DNA from: Candidatus Melainabacteria bacterium
Lineage (GTDB): Bacteria > Cyanobacteriota > Vampirovibrionia > 2-02-FULL-35-15
Length of the DNA stretch: 64,000 nt
NCBI GenBank assembly: GCA_023250155.1
Contig: JAHFBG010000008.1
Location: 84,883-148,882, forward strand
Direction: 5' to 3'
A program made the position numbers and the translations under genes. How positions within the stretch are numbered: the first letter of the stretch is position 1; every line of letters starts with the position of its first letter. The notes below the pieces were generated by a model. The model was not told where the DNA came from, did no database searches, and worked only from the letters and a program-made list of their open reading frames with translations. Shown piece after piece: positions 1 to 8,789 of this stretch.

Positions 1-173
1 TAACACTCTAACTAATAGGATTACCCACGAGGACTTTCACTTAACATTTTAAAATATTGGTTTTATTAAAACAATTTTATGGGTATTAGGTTAGTACTGA
101 GGATTTTCTTTTGATAAACAATGGTGTTTAACAAGAGATTTTAGTTTAACCAAATTATATATCTGGAGGAAAA

Positions 174-524
174 ATGAATAGAATTGCAGTGTACACATCA
201 ATAACATACGGTGTTCTCTCTATACTTGTTGGAATGCTTTCATTTAAATTAACTGGTGAAACAGTAACATTTATAGCCAGTACAGTTGCCGGCCTTTTAA
301 TTCTTTGTGCACTTGTTGTTGGTTCTAAAGTTAATGCTGACACGGGATATGTTTTTATTGTAGCGATAAGTCTTGTACTTGGAGCATATTCAGGAATGAT
401 GTTTGCAAAGGATAATACATTTATCCCAAATGGCATTATGACAGTTTTTAGTGCAACTACATTTGTAGTAGTTGGGCTTAACTGGTTACAAAATCTGAAG
501 AAAAAAGAAGTTCAAACGAAATAG
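174..524 (+). CDS. TMEM14-like (UPF0136-type) small membrane protein
   Basis: A 116-residue protein with four hydrophobic segments, at about residues 8-25, 30-48, 58-77 and 88-107, and a short Lys-rich cytosolic tail. The glycine pattern of the third segment, followed by a phenylalanine and a proline-glycine turn into the fourth, resembles the TMEM14/UPF0136 fold, known in mitochondria, chloroplasts and cyanobacteria. The role of bacterial members is not established. A good ribosome site (TGGAGG) lies 6 bases before the ATG. The gene stands alone, about 90 bases before the next one. The family call rests on pattern resemblance only; a generic four-helix membrane protein is the alternative. 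Confidence 0.55.
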   Translation: MNRIAVYTSITYGVLSILVGMLSFKLTGETVTFIASTVAGLLILCALVVGSKVNADTGYVFIVAISLVLGAYSGMMFAKDNTFIPNGIMTVFSATTFVVVGLNWLQNLKKKEVQTK

Positions 525-615
525 TTTTAACCTTTTTGTCTGTCACGTATAAACTGTAAAAGCGTTTCTCTAGCAGCGTTAATTGTTTCAACTATAATAA
601 TAGTTGAGATTTAAT

Positions 616-1338
616 ATGCTTATTAATCAAATGTTTAAGTTATTGGCTTTAGTAATTATTATTTCTTTTACTTTTTGTACAAGTTTTATAAAGGCTGAAG
701 AAACTAGTAAGGGTGAAGTTAAAGAAGATGTCTCATTAAAAAATGAGATCATTAATCTTAATACTAATATTATTGATTTAACTAAAAAAATAGATGGTGT
801 GACAAATAATCAGGAATTGCTTTCTAAAATCTTAAATGCTTTAACTGATTTAAAAAACTTAATCAATACTTCTTCAAATTCTATTAGTAATTCTGATGAT
901 ATTAAATATTTAAATCAGTTATTAAAGTATAAGGATGCATTTATTTTAAACCCTTCTGGTGCAGTGGTTGGGTCTATTGACAATACTACCTTGAAAATTT
1001 ATGGATTTAATAATGGGAATTTACTTGGATTCGTTGATCTTAAAAACAATATCATTATTAGAAATGAAGATAAAAATACAATAGCAAAAATTGAAAATGA
1101 CTTTCTTATAAATGAGATTGGTGAGCCAATCGGTTCAATTGAAAGATCCTCTGAGCTTACTAAGGCAAGAGAAAAACTAAATATACAAAAAACTCCTGAA
1201 TCACAATATACCCAAAGAAATGAAAACAAAACCGATTTTAATTTAAGTTCTGCAAGAGCTAATAGGTGGTCATCCACTCAAAGTATTTCTGATTTACTTT
1301 TCATTTATGATACAAGAACCTCTGGTACAAAGGAATAA
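616..1338 (+). CDS. Exported protein with short beta-repeat region, unknown function
   Basis: I do not recognise this protein. It opens with a signal peptide (hydrophobic residues 5-25, ending near KAEE), so it is exported or membrane-tethered. Residues of about 30-80 look like a coiled coil rich in Asn, Leu and Lys. From about residue 100 to 180 there are repeated short strands of the type G-x-x-[IVL]-G-x-[IVF], which suggests a small beta-repeat domain. I chose the ATG at 616 over the upstream TTG at 604 because the signal peptide then starts correctly. Its TAA overlaps the ATG of the next gene (TAATG), so the two are probably translationally coupled. Confidence 0.6.
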   Translation: MLINQMFKLLALVIIISFTFCTSFIKAEETSKGEVKEDVSLKNEIINLNTNIIDLTKKIDGVTNNQELLSKILNALTDLKNLINTSSNSISNSDDIKYLNQLLKYKDAFILNPSGAVVGSIDNTTLKIYGFNNGNLLGFVDLKNNIIIRNEDKNTIAKIENDFLINEIGEPIGSIERSSELTKAREKLNIQKTPESQYTQRNENKTDFNLSSARANRWSSTQSISDLLFIYDTRTSGTKE

Positions 1339-2243
1339 TGAAAGTTTCATCACCAATAAATAAAGTTAATATCATAGGACATAAAGGTATATCGATTTAT
1401 AAAGCTCCAGAAAATACAATTCCAGCTCTAGAAATGGCTTTAGAAAAAGGATTTCTGATTGAAACCGATTTACAGAAAGTTAAAGATGGATATGTCTTAG
1501 TCCATGATAAATATATTCCAGGATTAAGTGAAGAAGATAAATATGAGGGAAGATCTAAGATTGAAAGTCACTATGGAAATGGTTTTTATTTTTCTGGCAG
1601 TACAAAGCTTGTTAGTGAATGTACTGTGGATGAACTATTAACAGGTACTGTATACAGTAAAGAAAGGCATGAATCTGCTTTATCTAGTCATGCTGGGGAA
1701 TCAGTGAGTTTAGAGATTCATGAAACCCCAAAGATAGCAACTTTTAACGATCTTATTTCTCTTCTTAAAAAATTTCCTAATTCAAAGACATTTCTAGAAA
1801 TTAAGCGTTCTGATCCATATGCTACTTATAATAATGGAATGGAAGAAGAAATTATTGAAATGCTTTCTGATAATGGGTTGTTAAATAACATTATAATCAA
1901 TTCTGGAAATGAGAACACTCTAAAAAATATTAGAAAAGCAAATTCTTTTATTCCTATTTCTATTGATACAGACTATGCTGATGTCCCCGGTTTAGCACAC
2001 AATATGGATGAAATAAAAAGACTAATAGATGAAATGGGACTACATTTTTGGAATCCACCTTTTTTTGAAGTCGATAAAAAACTTTTAGAAGACACTGAAA
2101 AAATAGGTGTTGAAGTAGCTACATGGGTTCAAAATGAAACTATAAAAGAAGAACTCTCTGAAATTGAAAGATTAAAATTATTAGGTGTTAAATATTTGTT
2201 TACAGACCAAGCTGAAAAAGCAAGGGAAATATATAATTTATAA
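1338..2243 (+). CDS. Glycerophosphodiester phosphodiesterase family protein
   Basis: This enzyme probably hydrolyses glycerophosphodiesters to glycerol 3-phosphate and an alcohol. The GDPD TIM-barrel signature is present: HKG near residue 14 (usually HRG), PENT near residue 27, ETDLQ for the metal-binding Glu and Asp, and VHDK with the catalytic His-Asp. A later FLEIK strand supplies another metal-ligand Glu. There is no signal peptide, so it is likely cytosolic, and 301 residues is normal for the family. It shares a TAATG junction with the exported protein upstream and overlaps the convergent M28 peptidase gene by 6 bases. The product could feed GlpD at 20.4 kb; that link is inference. Confidence 0.85.
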   Translation: MKVSSPINKVNIIGHKGISIYKAPENTIPALEMALEKGFLIETDLQKVKDGYVLVHDKYIPGLSEEDKYEGRSKIESHYGNGFYFSGSTKLVSECTVDELLTGTVYSKERHESALSSHAGESVSLEIHETPKIATFNDLISLLKKFPNSKTFLEIKRSDPYATYNNGMEEEIIEMLSDNGLLNNIIINSGNENTLKNIRKANSFIPISIDTDYADVPGLAHNMDEIKRLIDEMGLHFWNPPFFEVDKKLLEDTEKIGVEVATWVQNETIKEELSEIERLKLLGVKYLFTDQAEKAREIYNL

Positions 2244-3248
2244 TTTTATAACCGTAGCAAAAATACCTTTAACGACTTCTGTCATTTTATCGTAATCAAG
2301 TGTATCTGGTGTATCAGTAACTTCATGATAGTGCGGAGTTCTATACTCAGAAGTATTATTAATCATTAGCCCCTTATTACCATGCATATAATAACAATCA
2401 TGATCTGAGCGAGCTATATCTGGAAGTATTTTGGGAGATATGCTGAGTGATCTAACATCGATTGAACTATTTTGTTTTATTCCAGCTCGAACTTTTTGAA
2501 TTAATTCAAAACTATCCAGATTTCCCAGTACTCCAATAAAATTCCCTTTTGTAGGATAAAAAAGTTTAAGTATGTTTATAGGATATGTTTGTGAGTCTTT
2601 TTCATCTGAATAATATCCAATCATCTCCGGAATGATTGCACCAATTACAGGAATATTTTTATCTTTTAATGATTGTGCATGAACAAAGCTTCCCATATAA
2701 GGCACGTACTTCTCATGTTCTGTTTCACCAATGTCAAGTCCACAGTGAGGTCTTTCTTCGTTTGGATATGCGACTACATCCATTCGATGTTTTAGTCTAG
2801 GTTTTAGCTCTTTTAATAATCTACTTATTTCTAAAATACCAGCTACACCACTTGCATTGTCATCTGCACCTGGAGTATAAATTCTTTTTTTACGATTATA
2901 GTAAGAATCATAATGTGCACCTAATATAATTCTGGGAGCATTTTCTGGTCCAAAACTAACTATTAAATTTCTATATATGTTTGGGTCTCCTGGTGGTCCT
3001 AGATATTTCAATTCTTCTACAGGTAGTTTTATATCATTTTCTAAAATTCTTTTAATATAATCTGCTCCTTGATTTAAGCCTTTTATATTTTGTGTAAACC
3101 TTGGAATGCTAGAAAGTTCTTCTACGTATTTTTTTAGATTTGCTTTTATTAATCCACTTTGAAAATCTAAAAGACTTGTGTCAATTTTCATTTGAGGAGG
3201 AAAGATTAAGTGTCTTGCCATTTGTATCGCAAGTTTTCCTATTTGCAT
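2238..3248 (-). CDS. M28-family zinc aminopeptidase-like protein
   Basis: The M28 co-catalytic zinc site looks complete: GAHYDS (first His/Asp), PGADDNASG (bridging Asp), NEERPH (Glu-Glu pair), a later SDHDC, and PHYHEVTDT with the final His. Family members remove N-terminal residues from peptides or act as glutaminyl cyclases; the substrate cannot be told here. No clear signal peptide is visible, although the N-terminus is mildly hydrophobic. The ATG at 3248 has a ribosome site (AGAGG). The gene stands alone and converges with the GDPD gene, overlapping it by 6 bases. Confidence 0.85.
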   Translation of the reverse strand: MQIGKLAIQMARHLIFPPQMKIDTSLLDFQSGLIKANLKKYVEELSSIPRFTQNIKGLNQGADYIKRILENDIKLPVEELKYLGPPGDPNIYRNLIVSFGPENAPRIILGAHYDSYYNRKKRIYTPGADDNASGVAGILEISRLLKELKPRLKHRMDVVAYPNEERPHCGLDIGETEHEKYVPYMGSFVHAQSLKDKNIPVIGAIIPEMIGYYSDEKDSQTYPINILKLFYPTKGNFIGVLGNLDSFELIQKVRAGIKQNSSIDVRSLSISPKILPDIARSDHDCYYMHGNKGLMINNTSEYRTPHYHEVTDTPDTLDYDKMTEVVKGIFATVIKL

Positions 3249-3413
3249 TTTTTATTACCTCTAGATTTGTTTTTAAATAATCACTAAATCCTACAACATA
3301 TGAGTTGAGAAAAAAAGATGATACATTTTTAAAATCTCTAATCTGTGATTAGGTATTTCAAAAATCACTATGTTAAAATAAATCAAATTTTAAATTAACC
3401 AGGAGAGAATTAT

Positions 3414-3893
3414 ATGAAAATAAGGCAGATACCTGCATATGTAGGGAATAAAACTGTAGAAAATTTCAAAGAATATTTAAGTGATCACCAAAATCCAAAA
3501 AATAGATTGGGTCATCATATAGGAACAGTTGTTGGTATAGGAGGGGGAACAATTGCAATGCTAGCTGGAGTTGATCCGTTAATAGCTGTTCCTGCTGGTA
3601 CGGCTGCTGTATATGCTTGTGCTATACCAAGTCACCCTCTTTGTGAAGGGAATACATCAGCTACTTTAAAAAAAATAAAAGAAATTAAAAGTGTTTGGGA
3701 TGTCCCTGCTAAATTAGGGAAAGTTCTTTTTTATGTGCTTTGTGAACCCGTTATGTCTCTAATGGCATTTACCGGTGTTTTGAGACCTATTATGAGAAAA
3801 ATGGGATTAAATCCATTGGGGGCTGATAAAAAAATAGAAAACTCTTTGCCAGAAGCAGTTAAAGTGGCTGAAGTGAAAAAGACTGAAGTGTAA
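3414..3893 (+). CDS. Mpo1-like (DUF962-type) membrane protein
   Basis: A 159-residue protein with hydrophobic stretches at about 36-52, 55-72 and 104-122. Residues 21-38 read Y-L-x-D-H-Q-N-P-x-N-R-L-x-H-H-I-G-T, and residues 74-84 contain H-P-L-C-E-G-N-x-S-A-T. These match the two His/Asn motifs of the Mpo1/DUF962 family, whose yeast member is an Fe-dependent 2-hydroxy-fatty-acid dioxygenase. Keeping both motifs suggests a working metal site, but the bacterial substrate is unknown. It has a strong ribosome site (AGGAGAG) and is followed after 8 bases by another unknown gene, probably in the same operon. Confidence 0.55.
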   Translation: MKIRQIPAYVGNKTVENFKEYLSDHQNPKNRLGHHIGTVVGIGGGTIAMLAGVDPLIAVPAGTAAVYACAIPSHPLCEGNTSATLKKIKEIKSVWDVPAKLGKVLFYVLCEPVMSLMAFTGVLRPIMRKMGLNPLGADKKIENSLPEAVKVAEVKKTEV

Positions 3894-3901
3894 TAAATAA
3901 A

Positions 3902-4645
3902 ATGGATATAAAAAAGATTACACAGCTCCTTAATGTAGCGAAAATGGTTACTAGTGACTTGATGTCTACTGATAATAAAGAAGAAAGAAAGCAAGCTCTA
4001 AAGATTCAGGAAAATCTAGAGAAACATTTTGCAAATGATATAAAATCTGGCGAAGTATCAAAAAACAGTCATGATGTAAGAGTTTTTATAGCTACTCATA
4101 AAGAACTGTTTGATGAAAATAAGAAACCTGATGCTGATGAAGTAACAGATTATGATTATGACTTTCATTCTGCATTATGTGAAGAAACATATGGAAAAGA
4201 AAAAGAATTGTTTCTTTATACAAAGGCACTTGCTGATGTAGTGAATAAGGACCTTTCAGGTATTACTAATGGTGATGATGCTATTAAAAAATATTTTGAA
4301 CTTACTAAAGAACTTGATTTAAAATCCAATACCTTATTAATGTTTTTTCTTAAGTATTATTGGTGTAGAAAAGTATTGGAGTCTATTGATGAAATAAATA
4401 GTTTTAACAAAAAAGATCTTTCTGCTTTTAATGAGAAGCTAAATGAGTTAAATAATAGAATGAAAATCGATCTTAACAACATATCTTTTATTGTTACTTT
4501 GGATGGGAAAGAACTTGAAAAATTTCAAAAAGTTTTAAACCTAGCATCTGACTTTAGTAAAAAACGACTGCCAAAAATAGAAGCTTATATGCAAAAGAAA
4601 CTTGATGAAACGATTAAGTTTCTTGTGGTTAGTATGGCTAGTTAG
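3902..4645 (+). CDS. Unknown cytosolic alpha-helical protein
   Basis: I do not recognise this 247-residue protein. It has no signal peptide, is rich in Lys, Asp and Glu, and looks almost entirely helical, with long amphipathic stretches. One hydrophobic patch around residues 140-150 (TLLMFFLKYYWC) may be a buried helix. It starts 8 bases after the Mpo1-like gene, so the two are probably co-transcribed, but no functional link can be read from the sequence. Confidence 0.55.
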   Translation: MDIKKITQLLNVAKMVTSDLMSTDNKEERKQALKIQENLEKHFANDIKSGEVSKNSHDVRVFIATHKELFDENKKPDADEVTDYDYDFHSALCEETYGKEKELFLYTKALADVVNKDLSGITNGDDAIKKYFELTKELDLKSNTLLMFFLKYYWCRKVLESIDEINSFNKKDLSAFNEKLNELNNRMKIDLNNISFIVTLDGKELEKFQKVLNLASDFSKKRLPKIEAYMQKKLDETIKFLVVSMAS

Positions 4646-4668
4646 GGTATTTAAGCAAAATACATAAT

Positions 4669-5217
4669 TTATATATTTGTATCATCCTCAACAATGAGTT
4701 TGATAATCCTAAAATTATTTTCATCATTGTCTGGTTTCACAATAATTATTGCAGATGAATTTGTTTTTAGGATTTTGTCTATTGTTCCAAGAGTTAATTC
4801 TTGTGAGTCTATCCTAGAAGAAATCTCAAGTTCTTCATTTATAAACTTTGCAAGACTGTGTTGAAGAAGCCCTGGTGCATAGTGTTTATAGTTTTTGCTA
4901 AATGTAAAATTATAAATGGGTTCAGAAATTGTAGGATCGTAATGTGTGTTATAAATTATGCTTTTCATTCTTCTTATAAGTAGGTTTTGCAACAGCATCT
5001 CTTCAAGTGACAGTCTCTTTGAATCTATTGTTGGATTTAAATCTTGTTTAAGAACTAAAACTGTTTTATCTAATTCTAGATGAAATATCCCATCCCTTAA
5101 TTCTTTCTCATCAATATTAAACTGTCTTGAAAATGCACTGTAAGCATGCTCAATGCTATTGCGAATGCTAATAGGAGGAGTGTAATTGAATTTTTTAGAA
5201 ATTGGATGAGAAAACAT
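4669..5217 (-). CDS. Unknown protein
   Basis: I do not recognise this 182-residue protein. It has no signal peptide or membrane segment, and mixed alpha/beta character with several hydrophobic strands (KTVLVLKQDL near residue 50, SAIIIVKPD near 155). It lies opposite its neighbours and diverges from the 599-residue gene at 5345. The start ATG at 5217 has no strong ribosome site. Confidence 0.5.
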   Translation of the reverse strand: MFSHPISKKFNYTPPISIRNSIEHAYSAFSRQFNIDEKELRDGIFHLELDKTVLVLKQDLNPTIDSKRLSLEEMLLQNLLIRRMKSIIYNTHYDPTISEPIYNFTFSKNYKHYAPGLLQHSLAKFINEELEISSRIDSQELTLGTIDKILKTNSSAIIIVKPDNDENNFRIIKLIVEDDTNI

Positions 5218-5279
5218 ATTTTATTCCCGAATAGAGTGATTAGAAGTAATTATATCCTATAGGAATACGTATTTTGTTA

Positions 5280-5308
5280 TTGACTTATGATTGTTCAATA
5301 CGCTAAAT
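5280..5308 (+). promoter_or_regulatory. Candidate sigma-70-type promoter for the gene at 5345
   Basis: TTGACT at 5280-5285 and CTAAAT at 5303-5308 are separated by 17 bases. This would start transcription near 5315, about 30 bases before the ATG. Confidence 0.45.
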
Positions 5309-5344
5309 TAGCATACCTAAAGTAGTTTAATAGGAGTGAGTGTT

Positions 5345-7144
5345 ATGAAAATATCAGGAGTTATTACACCAGAAGTCATTAAAAAAAAGCTAAATAAGAT
5401 AAAGAGCAAGGATACTGATAAGGTTAAAAAAGAATTACAGTCTGTATATGATGAGCTAAGAAAAAATATTTTACGAATAACAGAAAAAGATAAAAATGCT
5501 TTTGGAGATTTGTTTAAAAGGTTTGGATCTAAAGAGTTTGCAAAAAATTTAGATCTGCAGTACTGGGGTAGTCTTGTAGAAAAAGCACAAGATCTAGAAT
5601 TGATTAAAAAATATTTTCCACTTATAGGTGAACCTGATAGGGTAAAGTCATCTTTCATATCTGCAGCACAGGATTTAGCTAGGTTTGATTGTCTTTTTCA
5701 AAACAAGCTTGAAAAAGGAGTATATAAGCCTGTACTAAATGAAGAAGAAATTAAACAAATAGCAATGGATTCTGTTAGGAACTCTGTTAAAAATAAGGAT
5801 TACAGAAATGCTTTTGGAAAACTTTATTATAATGGTTACAGTAGTAGCTTCCCACAAGATGAGTTAAAGCAGTTAGTTGAGACTACTATTGAACAAACTA
5901 CTTCAGGTTTTAACTTATATTCAGATATTAAGCTAAACTTTGTTCTTGACTTAATAGGTTTTCCAAGTAGTGATGATGGGTCTGCAGGTGAGGTAGATTT
6001 AGCTTATTATATTTTTAACAATGCTGAGTATCAAAAATTTATATCTAATGATCTTGCAGAAAAAATTGTAACTCTTAAGGTATTTAACAAAATATGTTTA
6101 GGAGACTTTGATACAGCAAGTAAGATAAAAGAAAAACATTCTACTATGTATAATGCTAGTTTTCTTAGACCGTTAATATTTATACTTACGGAGTTTATTA
6201 AAGAGCCAGATAGTTCAACTCCTGCTGTAGAGTTTGATCTATACAATGACAAATATTTAACTCGTGCATTAAGATCTGATTTTAAAGATGTATTTAGAAA
6301 CCAGATTACCCCAGAAAAAATCAATCAACTTGCTCCATTGGTTGCCAATGCAGAAAGTAAACCACGTACTATTGGTGAGTTACATAAAGCATTTAATGAA
6401 GTAGAAAAGACTTTTTATATTTTGCTTGGCTTAGAAAACATAAAAGAACTTTTAAGTGATAAAGAATATATTAAAGTAGTTGGAGAAGAGAAAATTCAAG
6501 CAGTATTTAAGGAAAGAATTAATGATGCACTTGAATCTGGTAAAGCTCATGCTGTTTACAATTTGATGTTTGGTGTGGCTCTTAAGAAAGATGTACGAAT
6601 AGAAGGAGTTAATGAATTACAAAAGTTTTTGCCAATAGAAAAAAGTGAATTACTCGAAAAAATGATTGATGTTATAGATTATGATGCTAAATATTTATTG
6701 TCTAAAGAGTATGATTTTCAGTTTGATAATCTACCCTTTGATACTAGTGGTATAGATAATGCTTTTGAGCTTTATGAGCAATTGAGAGATTCAGGAGCAA
6801 AACTGCCAAAGGAAGAAAAACTCAAAAAACTAATTTTTCTAAAAATAGCAATTAATCTTAAAGAAGGTTATGAGGGTAAGGGAATGAAAACTATTGTAGA
6901 CATATATGAAAATCCTACAAATAAACCATATATAAACCCACAGCAAATTAAAAAATTACTAACAAAAGTATTTAATGAATACTTTGATAAAAATTTACTC
7001 AGTAGTTATACTAACCCGGATTATTTAACTTATTTTCAAACATTAGTTAATTCAAGTTTAGGAAACTTAGTTAAAAACGATAAGAGATTAAATACTCATT
7101 TTCAATTAGCTTCTTTTATTAAAGATGGAAAATATGATGCTTAG
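5345..7144 (+). CDS. Large unknown alpha-helical protein
   Basis: I do not recognise this 599-residue protein. It is cytosolic by composition, with no signal peptide or membrane span, and is a run of short amphipathic helices with many Lys/Glu, as in alpha-solenoid or scaffold proteins. I chose the ATG at 5345 over the GTG at 5336 because the ribosome site AGGAG overlaps the GTG and is well spaced for the ATG. It has its own candidate promoter and no obvious operon partner. No catalytic motif was seen. Confidence 0.6.
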   Translation: MKISGVITPEVIKKKLNKIKSKDTDKVKKELQSVYDELRKNILRITEKDKNAFGDLFKRFGSKEFAKNLDLQYWGSLVEKAQDLELIKKYFPLIGEPDRVKSSFISAAQDLARFDCLFQNKLEKGVYKPVLNEEEIKQIAMDSVRNSVKNKDYRNAFGKLYYNGYSSSFPQDELKQLVETTIEQTTSGFNLYSDIKLNFVLDLIGFPSSDDGSAGEVDLAYYIFNNAEYQKFISNDLAEKIVTLKVFNKICLGDFDTASKIKEKHSTMYNASFLRPLIFILTEFIKEPDSSTPAVEFDLYNDKYLTRALRSDFKDVFRNQITPEKINQLAPLVANAESKPRTIGELHKAFNEVEKTFYILLGLENIKELLSDKEYIKVVGEEKIQAVFKERINDALESGKAHAVYNLMFGVALKKDVRIEGVNELQKFLPIEKSELLEKMIDVIDYDAKYLLSKEYDFQFDNLPFDTSGIDNAFELYEQLRDSGAKLPKEEKLKKLIFLKIAINLKEGYEGKGMKTIVDIYENPTNKPYINPQQIKKLLTKVFNEYFDKNLLSSYTNPDYLTYFQTLVNSSLGNLVKNDKRLNTHFQLASFIKDGKYDA

Positions 7145-7156
7145 TTAGAACGCTTG

Positions 7157-7444
7157 TTACAACAATGAAATCCCAAGTGCTGCCAGTGTGCCTAGACCAG
7201 CTAGTATTCTCCAAACCATTCGAGGAAAACACATGGCTAATTCAGATGATGGTGTATTAGGACCAAGTACACGTTCGGCAGAATCATCATAAGGTTTAAA
7301 AACAGCACATTCAGCATCAGCTAGTTTTCCTGGTAAACTATCAGCATTTTCAGCAAGTGCTGTTATTGTTCTTTTTACTACTCCAGGTCCAGTTCTAGGT
7401 ATGCTTTGACTAGGTGCTCCTATTGCTATTACTGCACTGCTCAT
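7157..7444 (-). CDS. Small C-tail-anchored unknown protein
   Basis: A 95-residue protein with a Ser/Pro-rich N-terminus and one hydrophobic segment at the extreme C-terminus (about residues 77-95), as in a tail-anchored protein. It has two cysteines (about residues 46 and 72). A G-rich ribosome site precedes the ATG at 7444. Its start-side flank holds the long hairpin repeat at 7531-7659. Function unknown. Confidence 0.5.
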   Translation of the reverse strand: MSSAVIAIGAPSQSIPRTGPGVVKRTITALAENADSLPGKLADAECAVFKPYDDSAERVLGPNTPSSELAMCFPRMVWRILAGLGTLAALGISLL

Positions 7445-7530
7445 AAAAATACCCCCAGTTTCACTTAAGTACTTAATATGTATATCAGTATATCAGTATA
7501 GCAATACATATTATAGATGTCAACTATGTG

Positions 7531-7659
7531 GTCTAGGTCTTTTTAATATTATTTCAATGTGTTGTCCTGCAAACTGTCCACTTCGGAGGTTATAAATTAT
7601 ACCTCCTCGCTTCCAAGATTTGCTACGGACAACACATTTCCACTTTTAAAGACCTAGAC
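7531..7659. repeat. Long palindromic intergenic repeat, copy 1
   Basis: Nested inverted arms form one long hairpin: a 12-bp outer arm (7531-7542 with 7648-7659), a 12-bp inner arm (7556-7567 with 7627-7638) and a 6-bp apical arm (7585-7590 with 7601-7606). The same element occurs in opposite orientation at 25073-25190. It fills most of the 248-base gap between two leftward genes and could work as an RNA hairpin, terminator or miniature mobile element. Confidence 0.8.
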
Positions 7660-7692
7660 AGAAATATGATTTTCTTAACCTAGATTAAAAAA

Positions 7693-8670
7693 CTATTTTT
7701 TACTTAAGAGTTCTTTTATTGCATTAGGATGTCCTGCAAAAATATGTGCTTCTATTGTAGAAGTTTTAGAATTGAAATTATTATTGTTTAGAGGTAAAAT
7801 AAATCTTCCATCGATATCCCAAACAACTCCACCAGCTTTTTCTATCAAGTAAAGTCCTACCCCATCCCAAAGCTTAGATGTTTTACTTTCAAGTGCTACG
7901 GGTGTATCTTCTTTACCTGATGAAATAAGAGTAAGGCATAGACTAGAAGATTTGATTGAATAGTTTTCTTTAAAGTTCTTAGTGTTTAGTTTTATTTCTT
8001 TGTGATTAAGAGGAGGATAATTGTCTAAAAGAACCTCTCTGTTTTTTAAATCTTCTTTAGTTAGATCTATAAAAACTTTTTTACCGTTTAGATAAACAGA
8101 GTCTTCTAATTCAGAAGCTACAATAAAGATACCCTGCTTGCCATCAATCTCATATTCAGGAGCATAAAAGACAGTAGCAATAAAATCATTTTCATACATA
8201 AGTGCAATTGCTGTTCCAAAAAAGTTTTTATCTTTTTTTATAAAATTACTACTGCCATCAATAGGATCAATGACCCATTTATAGGGAGAGTTAATGTTTT
8301 CATTAAATTTTAAGGCTGCCTGTCCTTCAAGAATTTCTTCAGCAATAAAACCAAAATCACTAAATCTGCTTGTTAGTTTTTCTAAAATAACTCTTTGTAT
8401 TTCTTTTTCAGCTTTTGTTACTTTTGATCCATCTTGTTTTATTTCATATGGAATGTCACCTGCTTCTCTGTATTTTTTTGCCATCATGCCAGCTTCTAGT
8501 GCAGTATCTATCATCACTGGTACGGCACTGCGCAATTTTGATAAGATATCGTTTGATAATGGTTCTCTTATTCTTTTAATACTAAAACTAGGTTGAGCAT
8601 AATTACTGCTTTGTGCAACATTGGTGTTAACACACTGAAGAAGAGAAGTTTTAGGGATCTGTATGGGCAT
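7693..8670 (-). CDS. Inositol monophosphatase / CysQ-family phosphatase
   Basis: This is a Mg- or Li-type sugar-phosphate phosphatase. The metal-binding signature is intact: an upstream Glu-Glu pair (AEEIL), then WVIDPIDGSSNF near residue 135, and the second signature LWDGVGLYLIEKAGG near residue 268. Family members hydrolyse inositol phosphates, 3'-phosphoadenosine phosphates or fructose bisphosphate. The N-terminal KQDGSKVTKAE segment is shared across the superfamily, so the substrate is not settled; the CysQ type is my best guess. It has no signal peptide, and 325 residues is somewhat long because of an N-terminal extension of about 30 residues. It diverges from the exported protein at 8790. 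Confidence 0.8.
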   Translation of the reverse strand: MPIQIPKTSLLQCVNTNVAQSSNYAQPSFSIKRIREPLSNDILSKLRSAVPVMIDTALEAGMMAKKYREAGDIPYEIKQDGSKVTKAEKEIQRVILEKLTSRFSDFGFIAEEILEGQAALKFNENINSPYKWVIDPIDGSSNFIKKDKNFFGTAIALMYENDFIATVFYAPEYEIDGKQGIFIVASELEDSVYLNGKKVFIDLTKEDLKNREVLLDNYPPLNHKEIKLNTKNFKENYSIKSSSLCLTLISSGKEDTPVALESKTSKLWDGVGLYLIEKAGGVVWDIDGRFILPLNNNNFNSKTSTIEAHIFAGHPNAIKELLSKK

Positions 8671-8789
8671 AAATATAGATTGTTGAATGATTTTAGCATG
8701 TCTTTTTTATTTGCTAAGATTTACAGATTGTGGTTTGAAAAAGCCCATGTTATATTTTTCCAATCATTTGAAATAAGGAGAACTTAAAT

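Noticed and set aside
155..436. Minus-strand frame opposite the TMEM14-like gene
   Set aside because: The plus-strand gene has a good ribosome site and four regular membrane helices; the opposite frame has none of these signs.
8593..8787. 64-codon plus-strand frame before the exported protein at 8790
   Set aside because: Its first third is antisense to the phosphatase gene, it has no ribosome site, and the product shows no recognisable features.
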